NCBI GenBank assembly: GCA_022925895.1
Contig: JAKSYS010000013.1
Span: forward strand, 124,001-188,000
From: Fragilaria crotonensis
Lineage: Eukaryota; Bacillariophyta; Fragilariophyceae; Fragilariales; Fragilariaceae
Length of the DNA: 64,000 nt
Direction: 5' to 3'
In this document: positions 23,038 to 35,031 of the stretch, piece by piece
Position numbering within the stretch: the stretch's first letter is position 1
Layout: each line of letters begins with the position of its first letter
Notes under the pieces: generated by a model
Told to the model about the DNA's origin: nothing
What the model saw: only the letters and a program-made list of their open reading frames with translations
Database searches by the model: none
Translations under genes and position numbers: made by a program

Positions 23038-24354
23038 ATGAAATTCGAAGGTTGTTGGTAAGTTCAAGATGACGCTTGATGTCGACTCGTTCTCTTGTCA
23101 TATCTTTTATATATTCCATCTAACGATTCTCAATTCCACAAATGCACATCACACATCATACACATCTACTGTAGTTCTTACCCCCACGGTTACGGCACAA
23201 CCTTGGGACTATTCGCGACCGTGGCGGGTGGCTTTGCTGCCACAAGTTATGCCTTTGCCTCATGTCGCTTTGTGGTAGTTTCGTTCGTATCGACCCAAAA
23301 AGACTTTGAATATGCCATGGGAGTTGGTGATCCCAATGGCGGTGATACAACTCGGACGTTTCGAATTGCTGCTGGACTCTTCACATGGTCCGATCAAGGA
23401 CAATGCATGGGATACCGACAAACCATGTTGGATGAGATGAGTCAATCCAGTGCTGGAGCTATATTCGAAGCAGTCAGGATCATGTCCATCCTTGCCATTT
23501 TATTCAGCATTACCATGGTGAGTTGGATACTCCTCATGACGACGTTGTCCATGCGACGCATCGAATTGTGGGCCCAACGAATCGGATTTGGAATTTTAGT
23601 CCTGCTAGTCGGACTTTCTTTTTGACATTTTCATCATCACTCTGTTCCGATACCGCCGGTGATCGGTCCGACGTGGTTTGTACTCTTGATCAGGGAGGTC
23701 TGGTGCCATTGCTGCCACTATTTTGTGGTTGGTTGGACTCTTGGTGTCAATCGTCTTTGTCAGAATGCCAGGAAGTGGGGATTTGGTTTTGATTGAGGGA
23801 GAATTACGATCGGAATTTGAAGAACGACAAAATAATCGAAAACGACAAGTGGCATTCAGGGCATTGCAACGGGAACGTAAGGAAAAGGCAAAAGCCAAGG
23901 AACGACAGCGACGACGGATATAGAAAGTCAAAATGTGGTACCAGAGGAAGAACTCGAAGCACGACAACATTTAACAGAGTCGTCACCCGAACCATCCAGT
24001 GGCACAGCGAACATTGCTGTGCCACTTGCTGCTGCTGCTGCTGCCGCCACAGTAGCGACAGTCGCTGTCGCAACGGCAAGTGAGACACTGGAACGTGATG
24101 AGGAAGTGCCTGAAACAACCATGGACGATGCAAACTCGGAGGTCAACTATTACGAAACCATGGCCGATGTGAATTCGGAGGACAATGTCGCACCCGAAAG
24201 TACCATGGCCGATATGGATTGGGAGGTTGGTATTGAACCGGAAACTCAATTTCCTGCGGAAGCACAACAAGATGCGGACAAGGACGTTTATTTCACACAA
24301 ACATTAGACAATATTGTCAGTATCTGTGGACCTAATGATGAGGGTGAGATATGA
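23038..24354 (+). CDS. Four-helix membrane protein (three -1 frame breaks)
   Basis: A 20-nt first exon (MKFEGC, 23038-23057), a 117-bp intron (GTAAGT...CTGTAG, 23058-23174), then the main exon. Helices: TTLGLFATVAGGFAATSYAF; IMSILAILFSITMVSWILL; FGILVLLVGLSF and following; LWLVGLLVSIVFV near 23730. The loop between helices 1 and 2 is long and Cys-containing (SDQGQCMGYRQT), so the topology is claudin/tetraspanin-like. A charged cytoplasmic helix (FEERQNNRKRQVAFRALQ) and an acidic tail follow; the tail has three imperfect repeats around ETTMDDANSE, ETMADVNSE and ESTMADMDWE. The frame moves -1 near 23620, 23700 and 23915. I recall similar four-helix diatom proteins without known function. Confidence 0.65.
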
Positions 24355-24864
24355 ACCAAGCATCAAACCGACCGTACCGGCAGAGCAAAATTCCGTTGGT
24401 TGATTGGTTGGTGGGATGGGATGAGTCGGATGTGCTCGCAACCAATTACCTTCGCATAATTCGTAAATGATTGACATTGATGATTTTCACACTGAATTGT
24501 ACTACTAGGATTCCACTCGTAATGCGTCTGTGCAAGGTTACTTATGATAGTACGGAGTTGATGACCACTATGATTTTCACTCTAGTTCTACTAAAAGATC
24601 GAATGGAACAGCATTTGAAGTTTAAATCTATTTGATTTCTGCGTGTGCAGTAGGCAGTTTCTAGACCGACTAGCAAATGCCACAAGGACGTCGAGAACCT
24701 TGTCATGCCACGTTGCAATGCAGAGGAGTCGCAGATGAAGGAGATAGTACATGGAAAGATAAACTATCAACTCTACTCTAGGACTAATTCGAAGACATTC
24801 AGATGAATGCAAATTTACTATATAATGGATATTATTTCTAAATAGTTTGGGAACGCCAAAGGCG
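24355..24864. other. Spacer between convergent genes
   Basis: AT-rich 3' flanks. No gene recognised. Confidence 0.5.
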
Positions 24865-27800
24865 TTACCATGCAGTCGTCACCAGAGTCACCAAGATTCC
24901 TCCGATAACGATAAGACCCGACCAAGCTGCTCGGATCGATGAAGAGCACACAGTCGATCCGTAGTACTGATTCTGCGAACATGCAGTGCAGGGAGAATCT
25001 GGTGATGATTGTCTACCCTTGGGGTTGAACGTGCCAGGTGGACACAAGAGACCGTCACATCCATACCTTTGAACGTCATAATCGTTCCAGGCTTCCATTC
25101 GACAGACTTGACCAGCAATGCCATCGATGCGATTGCTGTGCGCATGGAGCGAGAGACGGTTGAGATGGACTAGAGATGACGGTATTGTACCAGTGAGCAT
25201 GTTTTCGGACACATCGCAAAAGACCTTCTCGTCGGGCTGTGCGCGAGCCAAAAAGTTGTCGGGCACAGAGCCGGAGAGCTTGTTCTTGCTGAGGGCCATT
25301 AATGTAATGGAGGGCAAATTCTCAAAAGGGATGAGAGTGCCAGTAAACTTATTGTTGCTCAACATCAGGCTTGTCAATTTGTTGAGTTTTCCCAACCAAA
25401 TAGGGATAGTGCCGCTGAATTCGTTGTCCGACACAGTAAGCGATTGCAGATTGTTGAGGTCGGCCATTTCATCCGGCAGAGTACCCTTGAGCTCGTTGGA
25501 ACGAATGTTCAGCTCCGACAAACCACGAGCCATGCCTATACCAGCGATGGAGAGGACCTTGGTGTCATCCAAAATAAGCGACTTGAGGTTGACAGCAGCA
25601 CCAATACCCGCAAAGCTGAAATCAATTGAATTTGAAAAGATTGAAAGTCTCTGGAGATTCGGCAACGTAAAGACTTCCTGTGGAATGGTCCCTTTCATGT
25701 TGTTGGCACCCAAGACAATCGACACGACTGATTTGGCATCATCGCACGCGACACCATACCATTCACAAACGTTGCTGCCTGCCAGCCAATTTTCTCGATT
25801 GGTCCAACTCGTACCCTCGCATTCCTTAAAGAGCTTTTCCAAGATTTGTCGTTCCGTCATTGGCGGTGGTGTGGCAACGCACGACGTCTGGCCAAAGCTG
25901 GGATTGGATGCATCTGGATTAGGGCATGATTGACAGCTAATGTCTCCAAAGGCTTGGCGACCGAGAGGGCTGGACGTGAACTTTGGACAGAGAATGGCAT
26001 CGCAGCCGTACTCGCCAACGTTGCCCGACATCCAATCGAATTTGCTGCACAAGCGTTGATCGACGGCAGTGAGGTAGTTGTTATCAACGAAAAGGTCCAT
26101 CTCGTCGAACTTGGAAAGAGCTCCCGGTACACTACCCGTCAATTCATTATGGCTCAAATCAATCATCAGAATGCCAGCAATCGAATCGGGGTCGACACTG
26201 CTCACCAGGGTCTCCGGGATTGATCCCGCAAATTTGTTGCCACTCAAAATGAGATTCGCCAAGACTTTGACGTACTGAAAGGGCAAAAGATCGCCAGTCA
26301 GCCCACCACCCTTGGTGACTTGGTCCTTAATGGTGAAAGCTTCGAGCGCTGTGAGACTTTCCAAGGCCGTTGGGAGAGTCCCTGTAAGTTTGTTATCGGC
26401 GAGGGTGATGGAGCGAAGTTTGGTCAAGAGTCCAATCTCTGTGGGAATCTTGCCTTGAAGGCTGTTACCCCACAAATAGAGTTCTTCGAGATTAGTCAAA
26501 GCACCGATTTCGGTCGCAATGCTGCCAGTGAGACCGCAGTTGTTGAGCGACAAGATCCGCATGTTCGTGTTTTTGTAGATTGAACTGGGGATGGTGCCAT
26601 CAATGGACAAGCGATCGGCCAAAAAGATTTTGAAGAATGGGTTCGCTGTCTCAATTCCGTCCAGAGAAGTCGTATCGGTATGGCCAACATTCAAAATGTT
26701 GAGGTGTTTCGTGAGACTAATGTCCTCGAACGGAAACTCAATCTTATTCCAACTCAGGTTGATTTCAACCGCCATGTCGAGGGCGAAAATGTGACTGCTG
26801 ATGCTGCCCACCAATCCGTTATTGTCCAATTTGACAGCCTTGACTCTTCCAATGTGGTTTCCACCGTCCGCGGCGGTGAAGCACGAGATACCGTACCATT
26901 GGCAAACATCAACGCTATCATCCAACCAATTGTCATTCTTGACCCAGTGATCTCCACCAGTCTCGGAATAAAGATATTGCAAAGTCCGACGGTCATCTTG
27001 ATCCAAGCATGTCATCTGTCCGAGATGTGTGCCAGATTTGCATTTGACGCATGGCGATGATTCCGTTTGTCGTCCCAGAGTTGCGTACGTGCCTTTTGGG
27101 CAGAGCATGCCATTGCATCCGAACAAGGCGACATTGCCGTTCATCCAATTGGTATTGTTGCAGAGAGCCTTGAGCCAAATCCTGTAAAGAGGTTGCCAGC
27201 GAGTGTAAGGGCAAGAGGCAAAGCCGAGAGTGCGTCCAACGTATCTGGAACAGTGCCACCGAATTGGTTGTTGTCCAAATTGACATGAATCGTCCTGCCC
27301 TTGTCCTGGACGCCCACCAAGAAGTTGGATGGAATTTGCCCCGTCAACTCATTGCCATCCAAGTACAACTTGAACAAATTGGGAGCTGCCGCGAAGGACA
27401 ACAATGGTCCGGTAAACATGTTGTACTCCAAATACAATTCTTGAAGATCTGTGAGAGCTGTGCCAAGGAACTCTGGCAAGCTGCCATGAAAATGATTACT
27501 GGACAAGTTGAGGAGACGGAGACCGGACAAGACTTGAAGAGCATCTGGAACCAATCCGGTAAACTCATTGTTGTAGAGATTGAGTTCTAGAAGGGCTGAC
27601 AAATCAAATATTTTCTCCGGAATGGTGCCTTGCATCTGACACTCAGCCATGTGAAGGTAATTGAGCTCGGTCAATTTGAAGAGCTCTGTTGGAAACTGTA
27701 CATTCCCGAGGGGAGTGCCGCTCATATGCAAGGACAGCAAATTAGGATAGCGAGAAATGCCAGTCAAGGTGTTGGTCGAAGTCCTGTGCATTTTGAGTTC

Positions 27801-28261
27801 AATAAGTGTCTCAGATTGTCCAACAAAGGCAACATCCACAGGATTGTCCGTCAAAAGGAGGATTCTGAGGTTTGGAAGTTTCCAAAGCGATGATGGAATT
27901 CTTCCTTGTAGGTTGTTTTCTTCAATTGCAAGGCAATAACCTTGCCACCCTGATTATCAGGAATGGTTGCCGATGATAATTTGCGACGATTTCGCTTCTC
28001 ATCATCTTGCGTGATGAGATTTCGTGATGGATCATCCAACTCTGATTCTTCAGACTCGCAGACTACACCGAACCAGGAACAATAATCAGCTGTATTGTCT
28101 TCCCAACCGTCATTGCTGTTCCAAGATTCACCGTTTGTGGCTTGATAGAATTCCTGCAATATATCGATTTCAGATACGCCGCCAGCATCGCTCGCGTACA
28201 CCGTCTCAACTAGATCCGACGCACTGAGCAGCAGAGCCAGGGATGGAAGAGTCAATCGCAT
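24865..28261 (-). CDS. LRR protein 2: three-fold repeated LRR/Cys module (two -1 frame breaks)
   Basis: Start ATG at 28261 with a signal peptide (MRLTLPSLALLLSASDLVETVYA). The ectodomain is one module repeated three times: an N-cap (about ILQEFYQATNGESW...CSWFGVVC), 8-10 LRRs, and a Cys cap of the form GC(N/D)..LCP...(T/S)...GRQ.......C..C. The later N-caps are TLQYLYSETGGDHW...CQWYGISC and ILEKLFKECEGTSW...CEWYGVAC. It ends in one hydrophobic segment (AAWSGLIVIGGILVTLVTTAW), either a membrane anchor or a GPI signal. It is probably an extracellular receptor or adhesion protein. The frame moves -1 near 27930 and near 27160, each inside regular LRR/Cys structure, with no in-frame nonsense codon before the shift. 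Confidence 0.8.
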
Positions 28262-29450
28262 GATCAAGAGTCAAGTGTGATGAAGTAGTGTAAGCAGCAC
28301 TTGTTTGTAGTCTAGTCGAGAGCAATGAGGACTCGAATGCACCAAGTGGACACCTGAATTGTAGCGGTAGTGTATCGATGGCACGATTGTGGATGAGAAT
28401 CTGTAGACTGGAGGCGCGCAATTGTGTGAGTACGGTTGCGAGATGCGTTGGATACTCCCTGCCTCCTTATCTCAATTATGTACCCTATGGGTATGTATAC
28501 TCACAAAAGCCATGTCATTTGCCGTTGCGCGGAAATCCAAGAAATGATTTCTAACAATTTACCGAAGTGAAGAGTCCCACATGTTGCTGTGAACCCCGAA
28601 AAGAAGTGCACGAACAAGCCGGCCAACTTGAGCCATGATGCCCAGTGTCTCAGAAAAGCAACGACAGTACCATACAGTACCTGCTATGACATGCACTGAA
28701 TCCGATACTCATTGTACTGAATACACCATACACCATACACTGAGCACTGAACTGGAACGAGTGGCACTTTAACACTGACGTCTGAGGCAAGAACATACTG
28801 TCATCTTAGTCTACGATGGGTTCACGAGTTCCATCATTGTACTTTGATGATCGTTTTCTAGCCATCAGACCAAAAATAGTGCCCATGTATCCGACATGCG
28901 ATGATACATTATTGGAGTTTGTGGAGAGGATGAGTACATGAATTAGTTCATCAGCAAGGCACTTGTCCAGAAAACTGCTCGCTGGTCGTGTTGTGGACAT
29001 GAGTTCAATTACTGCAAAAATGTGGATCCGTTTTCCTCGTTGCTCCATCTGAATCATACGGATACACGTCGACTACTAAGTGCGATTGACGCCGGGCTCC
29101 TCTATAACAGGGACGAAAGGGACTAATCAATGCTACCTTACATGGGTAGGGTGACTTAATAAGAGTCATTGACTCTGCTGGAATTAGCAACCGCAAGTTA
29201 CTGAGTACTATCAGCTATCAGAAAGCGAATACTGTAATACTTAAGTATGAAACGAATCCTCCTAAACCATAATTTCGTCGGTACCGATACATGAAGCCGC
29301 CTTGGAAATCACACATGACAGCCACACAACAGCCCGCCTCCTCACATTTTGCATCTTATCCGTCATCACTTCATAACATTCTTCACCGTTTCATTTAGGA
29401 CAAAGACATGGGAAAATGAGGACGATCTAAATTCATTCTCCTCTCACTTA
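28262..29450. other. Spacer
   Basis: 5' flank of LRR gene 2 and 3' flank of LRR gene 3. CA/GT-rich stretch near 28700-28760. No gene recognised. Confidence 0.5.
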
Positions 29451-30616
29451 CTAGACAGCACCACAAGTACAACAGCCGGCTGGTACATAACTGCAACAGC
29501 TGCATTCGATAGTACCATCACAATCAAAATGAAGCTCGGGCACTGAGCAGAGGGAGGATGGAATGGTACTTCCATAAAATTGATTACTCTCGAAATTCAA
29601 ATATGTGAGCTGCGTGAGGATAGAGAATGATGACGGGATGGTCCCATTCATATTATTCTCCAAGAATGACAAGTATTGCAGCTGCGTGAGGCTTGACAAC
29701 GACGGCGGAATAGATCCAGTAAATGCATTGCGGCGGAACTCCAGGGAAGTCAGCAGCGTCAGGCTTGAGAAGGTCGATGGAATGGACCCAATCAAGTCCT
29801 CTCCGGCGAATGACATGTGCGTCATCTGCGTCATGAGCCCGATCTCACTCGGGATTGTTAATCCAAATGTGTTGTCGAATGACCCAGATGATTGGTCGAA
29901 AATAAAACGTCAAACGTTTTTGTCGCCCTACACCGAGCCAAGTTTGGAATCGAAAGAAAGTCGCAAGCAATTTGGTATTTTTCGTCGCTTGAGAGCGCAG
30001 GGGATCCATCATCTGCAGGAGCTGAGGAAGTAGGGGAGATAGTTGCAGGAACTGTTGATCCTGGGGCGGAAGCGTCAGCACCATTTGACCCATGGGTGTA
30101 GTTCGGATCGCTGCCAGATGAGTCTGGCGATGTACCACCGCGACCGGAAAGAACGACAGCGACGGCAATCACAATAACGAGGATACAGGCCAACAGGGCA
30201 AAGATGAACAGATAGAATGGGCGGCGGTACCATTTATTCGTTGCAATACTACCGGTATGAGGTTCTTCATGTGGGATAGCTTCCTCCCGATGAGCGTCGG
30301 GGTCCTGTCCTGAATTGTCGCCTATTTTTTCACAATTAGAAATGCGGGATGCTGTGGATACTGCTTCTGCGTCCAGAGTTGCCCAGTAAGACTTCTCTTC
30401 CTTCTTGATTGCTTCACCTGCTGCCGCTGCCGCCGCCATCTCTCTCGTGGCTTTTGCCGTTCCTCCTAATGGCCTTACAGGATAGTCGGGTGGAAGCATT
30501 GAACTTGGGATTTCCTCGTCCTGATTGTTTGGGAAACTGAAGTCATAATCGTCTTCTGAAGCGGCAATACCATTCTTGCCGAAAATGTATGAGGAGTATG
30601 TCGGTGCATCATGCAA
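29451..30616 (-). CDS. LRR membrane protein 3 (one -1 frame break)
   Basis: The frame is open from about 30616; its first in-frame ATG is at 30499, so a 5' exon may be missing. Order: an acidic cytoplasmic region with an Ala run (EMAAAAAAGEA), a membrane helix (YLFIFALLACILVIVIAVAVVL), a Ser/Gly/Pro stalk, an N-cap beginning YQIACDFLSIPNL, four or five LRRs (GSIPSTFSSLTLL; GTIPSSFSILTQL), and a Cys-rich end, ECSCCSYVPAGCCTCGAV. It is a short type II LRR protein with the same plan as LRR protein 1. The frame moves -1 once near 29890. Confidence 0.7.
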
Positions 30617-31462
30617 TTAATGCTAGTTTGAATACGTCTTGAGCCTTGTATCACCTTGAGACCAGTCTGCTCTACCAATCTAATTGTGTACTCCACGCTC
30701 CACATAATGGCGAGTGTACTGATTTTACGTACATGATGCGAGTGCATGGGCAATCATTTTGGTGGTAGCAGCAACAAATGCGAAGCGAACACACACCTGC
30801 TTCTCGTTTTTCTAATGTGGTTCCAACATAAAGTTCGCACTATCATCGGGGTACAGTTACAAGTGCGACGCGACGCGAACACGCACCTGCTTCGCATTTT
30901 CCAAGATGTTCGCAATAGCATCCACGTAAGACGATAGTGGATGTCCGAAGGAGATTTCCTGGTTAAAAAGTGAGCAGCATCATGTTAAAGTGTAGCAAAT
31001 ATAGACGGAGCACACGGGGCAAGCGAATGCTTACTTGTACCTGGTGCTCCGAGTATATATGATAATACCGGTACAGTACCTGGTAGCACAGTGGAAGATA
31101 ACCCACATCCGCCCCACCGACCGCCGAAAGAAAATCGGGTATATGGCCGTTTAAACTCGAGAAGTAGAGAACGAAATTTCTTTTGTTTTCGGGCTTCTTG
31201 GACCGTTGGGTCGACCGAAGTGTATGTATGCATTTGTACTGGAAAGTGAGATAAGAAGGCACATCGGACATCGGCATATCACATACTGTACATATCTATG
31301 AGCAGTATCAGACATTTTACAGTAGCGTAGAGAACAGTACTCGAGTGAAGTGCAAGTAGCAAGTAGTGTGCTGAATTCAACTCCAGAACATGAGGCATTT
31401 TTTCGATTGTGAATGGAACACAAACACTTACTTCTGCTGAATCTGCATCCACGTCTCCGAGA
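30617..31462. other. Spacer between divergent genes
   Basis: Probable promoters of LRR gene 3 and the phosphatase gene. Contains the direct repeat at 30785-30900 and GTAC words at 31050-31090. Frame 31409-31462 is open into the phosphatase but lacks an ATG. Confidence 0.5.
30785..30900. repeat. 26-bp direct repeat, 90 bp apart
   Basis: 30785-30810 and 30875-30900 share GCGAACAC(A/G)CACCTGCTTC followed by (T/G)C(G/A)TTTT. The following bases also match in part (TTCGCA-TAGCATC). Confidence 0.7.
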
Positions 31463-34400
31463 ATGGCGTCGAGTACAGGGCCCTCGTCGGGCATTGGGTC
31501 GTACAATCCCATCTCCAATCTAACGAAGCAGTATGCTCAGCCGATAGGCCAACGATTGTTTCTCTTTGTCAAAACCAATCCGAATTGTTGCTTGACGGGA
31601 GGTGTGGAAGCGCTCTTGAAACAGAAGCAGCAAGATCCCTATTATGGGCAAAGTGATGTTGCGCAGGAGTCTACCAGTGCGACTGAGGCGGCATACGATG
31701 CTACTGATGGAGGAGGAGTGGAAGCAGGAAGTGATCCGTTTGGATTCCTCAATGCGTCTTCTTCCACCCAGTCGCTATCGGCTGGGTCTACTGGTACTGT
31801 ACAAGGAAATACTGCTACTGGAATGTATACCAAGATGTCACAACCTCACAAACAAATGGGCAAATTCTTGACAAAAATTGCCAAGCAAACGACAGCAAAT
31901 CTGGAGAAGGGAATCACTAATCTTGCAATCAAAGCGGACCAAGGAAAGAATCCTGATTTGCTTCTGGTTGGTTTATATGATAGCTCAGGAACGCAACTCT
32001 GGTCTCTCTCTGAACCGCAAGCCCTTCCAATAACTGATTATGAACGCATGAAGGGCGTTTCGTTTTGCATCCCACTCACTGTCCCTGCCCTGTCCCAATC
32101 GATCGAGCATACTGTACTTACGTTGAAATTATGGATCAAGAGTGGCGCTCCTCTGCTCAAACAAAAGCATTACTTGCTCGGCCAGTCGCACGTGGCGTTG
32201 GCACAACTGCGAAAAGATGACAGGCTGATGTCACCATTGACGTTGGGATTGCAATCCACAAGTGTCGTCGATGGTCAGTTACATCTGCTAGTGTGCAAGG
32301 ACTTGAAGTTTCCGCCTCTTTATGGACGTGGGTGGTCGCTCACTGATGCCGCCGCTACTGGATACCCAGGGCTGTTTCGATTGCCGCTTGATCAGAGTTA
32401 CGGCTTCAACCGCAGGGGTGATTGGTGGGTTGCAACTGAGCGATCCACAGAATCCGCCGTGGTCTTGCCCGTGGCTACAATGCTTGCGCAGCTCTTTGAT
32501 CATTCGTGTCAGGTTTCACTCGCGCATGCTACGTCCGTCGCGCAGCGCTTGCTGCAAAGTCGTCACGACGTTCAAGCGCCAGGAAACGCTGCTGCACAGT
32601 TGCAAATCGGGTATGTGCTGTTGCAAAACGCTCCCACTGGGAGCGCTGCATCGATCTGTGTCAGTTGGCAGAAACCCGACTCCATTTTTGAAGTCGAACT
32701 CATTCCGCCTTCGAGGGTGCCAGTCCATACGGTGCAGATTCCGTTTTCACCGACGTTTGTCCCAACTGTTTTTTATCCAAAAGTAGTCACGGATGACATT
32801 TTGCCCGCGCTCTTGCAGCAGAATTCCACCCCGCCAGCCTTTCTACTTGGCAACGTTAGACTTGTGGTAACATTGTCATCGGCTGTCGCGACTGCTGGTG
32901 ACCCCTACGCTCCAGCGGCGCCTGGTAGTCAATCACAAAATGTTGTGCAAGATGAACAGTGGCAGGCAATTTTGAATTCTGAGACGTACGTAAATCGCTC
33001 GCCGACGGCCGATCCACTGCAATTGCCACTCTACCACGTCAAAACTGGTGCTATCATGGGATCTTTGATTCTACAATTCTCAGTTACTCTTCCTGCAGCC
33101 CAAGCGCCTCCAATGAACACAGTCTCAAGCCTTGGTGGACTGGTGAGCCTGGTTGGCCTCGATACCCTCTTGGAAGGCAATGCGGCGCCCGTTCTGGATT
33201 GTGAAGCCCAAGCGCCTCCTACCGATCCCCAGGCTCAACGCCGTCAGCAACAGCTTAAAACGATGGGGAATTTCGTTGCTCATCAGTATTTGCAGACGCA
33301 TATTTCGACGGTGCGATCGCCAGATTCGACCATGTTCTCCCAAAGAGTTGAACTGTATGGCAAGGCTTTATCCTACAATCCTCAAGCTGAACTGGTTGAA
33401 CCAAGCAAAGATCGATCGCCCAAGCCATTCCGGCCATCGTCGTCACGGTCGACGGTGGAACTGGCTGGAATTCCTTTCAATGTTCATACGGCGACGCTAG
33501 CCTTGGAACAAGGGCCTTCGAGGGAGGGAACACCTGGTGGCTTCTTTCAGAATATCTCTCATGGTGCTCCCGCTGACCATGCTCGAGGGTTTGGTCCTCT
33601 CTTTCAAGGAGGTCCATCAGGAGGCTTGCGTCGCCTTGAAGCGATGCGATTGGAATTTCACCAGCGATTCTTGGAAGCTCAGTCTAATCTCATTCAAGCT
33701 GTTGCCTCCTATTTTGTGTCGGCCCGTCAAGAGAATCGAATCTTGAACCACATCCCAGCGAGGAACAAGATGATTTCCGATCTTCGATGGAGAGTCTTTG
33801 AGTTGATGCAGCAGTTGCATCAAATTACTTGGACGTGCGCGGTTCGACGTGCCAACGTCTTTTCGCAAACTCTTGGGATTTCGCTCACGTCCTACTTAAC
33901 GTCCATTTGCTCATCTCCCGAAAGATGTGAAACATGGGTCAAGCACGGATACCTTGTTACCTTCGAAGGTCTCCTGTCATCTGCAGGCAAGGAACTTGGC
34001 ATGATCGAAGATGCTTCTGTGGGCATCGCTATGATGAAGGCGGTTTCAGTTGTGCTCGTCTCAACGGATGCTCCTCCTCCGAAGAAGAAGGTGATGATCG
34101 TGAACTCTCCCCACTTGAAGTGGTTATCCGTTGAAGCTAGCGGTGTTGGTAGTGCAACTCAATATCTCGTGAAGGTCGGGATGGACGCTGAGTACTATAA
34201 TACGCGATTACCGGTTCCACTTCGAACAGATGTGCCAGTGCGCTTCTACCCACTTTTGTACCAAGTTGGCGTTGATATTCACCAGGCAGCAGCTCACACG
34301 TCCATGAATGTCAAGGCTCAACTCAACACCTCTATCAGCGCCAATGTCAACAGCATCAACAATGGATTCCGAGCAGAGCTGGATGGCGACGACGATGACG

Positions 34401-34972
34401 ATCTTGATGGACCCGCCGATACGGACGTTTTGGTAGCCCTCAACTACGAAGCGTTCCGTAAAATGAACTTCTACGCTCATTTGATTTTCCCCGTTCCCGG
34501 CGCGACAGAACAGCAGCAAGTTCACCCGATGCTTGTATCACTCCATGCCCACATCGTTGGATCTGCTGGCAAGATGAATCACGGAATTTTGGACGAGGCT
34601 GCCTCTGTTGCTCAGAAACTGGGCGGTGGCGCTGCCGTCTTTTGCAAGTCAGGAAAGGATCGCACTGCCATGCACATTACCTACAAGCAAGCACAGTTCA
34701 TTCATCGCTTTCTCGGTGACGATAAAACGCTCGGCCAGCAGCAATTCTATGAAGATGCGACTCGACTCCGCGTCTATGGGACGCGGCTTCCGATCTGCGA
34801 AAAGAACGTTGGGCAAGCGAAGTATGCCTTCAATACGTTACAGGTGCGCTTCATGCCTGAGATGCTAAAGCCACCAACTCATACTCTGGCTGGATTCCTC
34901 AAGGAGGGGCCGTTTTCAAGGGCGGAGGAATCGAAAGTTAGATCCATGACATTCGATTGGACAGTAGAGTAG
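31463..34972 (+). CDS. INPP4-type phosphoinositide 4-phosphatase
   Basis: 1169 residues, intact. It carries CKSGKDRT (from about residue 1061), the CX5R P-loop of the inositol polyphosphate 4-phosphatases, with Cys as nucleophile, Lys and Arg as substrate contacts, and family-like flanks (MHITYKQAQFI). Human INPP4 has CKSAKDRT. The likely reaction is removal of the 4-phosphate from PtdIns(3,4)P2, giving PtdIns3P at membranes. The N-terminal third is beta-rich (VLTLKLWIKSGAPLLKQKHY; GQLHLLVCKDLKF) and fits the C2 domain of the family. The middle is helical (FLEAQSNLIQAVASYFVSAR). It is somewhat longer than the human proteins. Start at the ATG at 31463; upstream codons lack ATG. The 3' end lies 59 bp from the end of the convergent gene. 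Confidence 0.9.
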   Translation: MASSTGPSSGIGSYNPISNLTKQYAQPIGQRLFLFVKTNPNCCLTGGVEALLKQKQQDPYYGQSDVAQESTSATEAAYDATDGGGVEAGSDPFGFLNASSSTQSLSAGSTGTVQGNTATGMYTKMSQPHKQMGKFLTKIAKQTTANLEKGITNLAIKADQGKNPDLLLVGLYDSSGTQLWSLSEPQALPITDYERMKGVSFCIPLTVPALSQSIEHTVLTLKLWIKSGAPLLKQKHYLLGQSHVALAQLRKDDRLMSPLTLGLQSTSVVDGQLHLLVCKDLKFPPLYGRGWSLTDAAATGYPGLFRLPLDQSYGFNRRGDWWVATERSTESAVVLPVATMLAQLFDHSCQVSLAHATSVAQRLLQSRHDVQAPGNAAAQLQIGYVLLQNAPTGSAASICVSWQKPDSIFEVELIPPSRVPVHTVQIPFSPTFVPTVFYPKVVTDDILPALLQQNSTPPAFLLGNVRLVVTLSSAVATAGDPYAPAAPGSQSQNVVQDEQWQAILNSETYVNRSPTADPLQLPLYHVKTGAIMGSLILQFSVTLPAAQAPPMNTVSSLGGLVSLVGLDTLLEGNAAPVLDCEAQAPPTDPQAQRRQQQLKTMGNFVAHQYLQTHISTVRSPDSTMFSQRVELYGKALSYNPQAELVEPSKDRSPKPFRPSSSRSTVELAGIPFNVHTATLALEQGPSREGTPGGFFQNISHGAPADHARGFGPLFQGGPSGGLRRLEAMRLEFHQRFLEAQSNLIQAVASYFVSARQENRILNHIPARNKMISDLRWRVFELMQQLHQITWTCAVRRANVFSQTLGISLTSYLTSICSSPERCETWVKHGYLVTFEGLLSSAGKELGMIEDASVGIAMMKAVSVVLVSTDAPPPKKKVMIVNSPHLKWLSVEASGVGSATQYLVKVGMDAEYYNTRLPVPLRTDVPVRFYPLLYQVGVDIHQAAAHTSMNVKAQLNTSISANVNSINNGFRAELDGDDDDDLDGPADTDVLVALNYEAFRKMNFYAHLIFPVPGATEQQQVHPMLVSLHAHIVGSAGKMNHGILDEAASVAQKLGGGAAVFCKSGKDRTAMHITYKQAQFIHRFLGDDKTLGQQQFYEDATRLRVYGTRLPICEKNVGQAKYAFNTLQVRFMPEMLKPPTHTLAGFLKEGPFSRAEESKVRSMTFDWTVE

Positions 34973-35031
34973 AGAAGATGGCCCAGCATAACTTTATTCA
35001 TCACGAGTTAGGTAATATTACCTTGTCCTTA

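Noticed and set aside
23038-30616. Programmed -1 ribosomal frameshifting at classical slippery sites
   Set aside because: I looked for X_XXY_YYZ heptamers at the breaks and found none in phase, and most breaks lie well before the stop. Kept only as a remote alternative in the finding.
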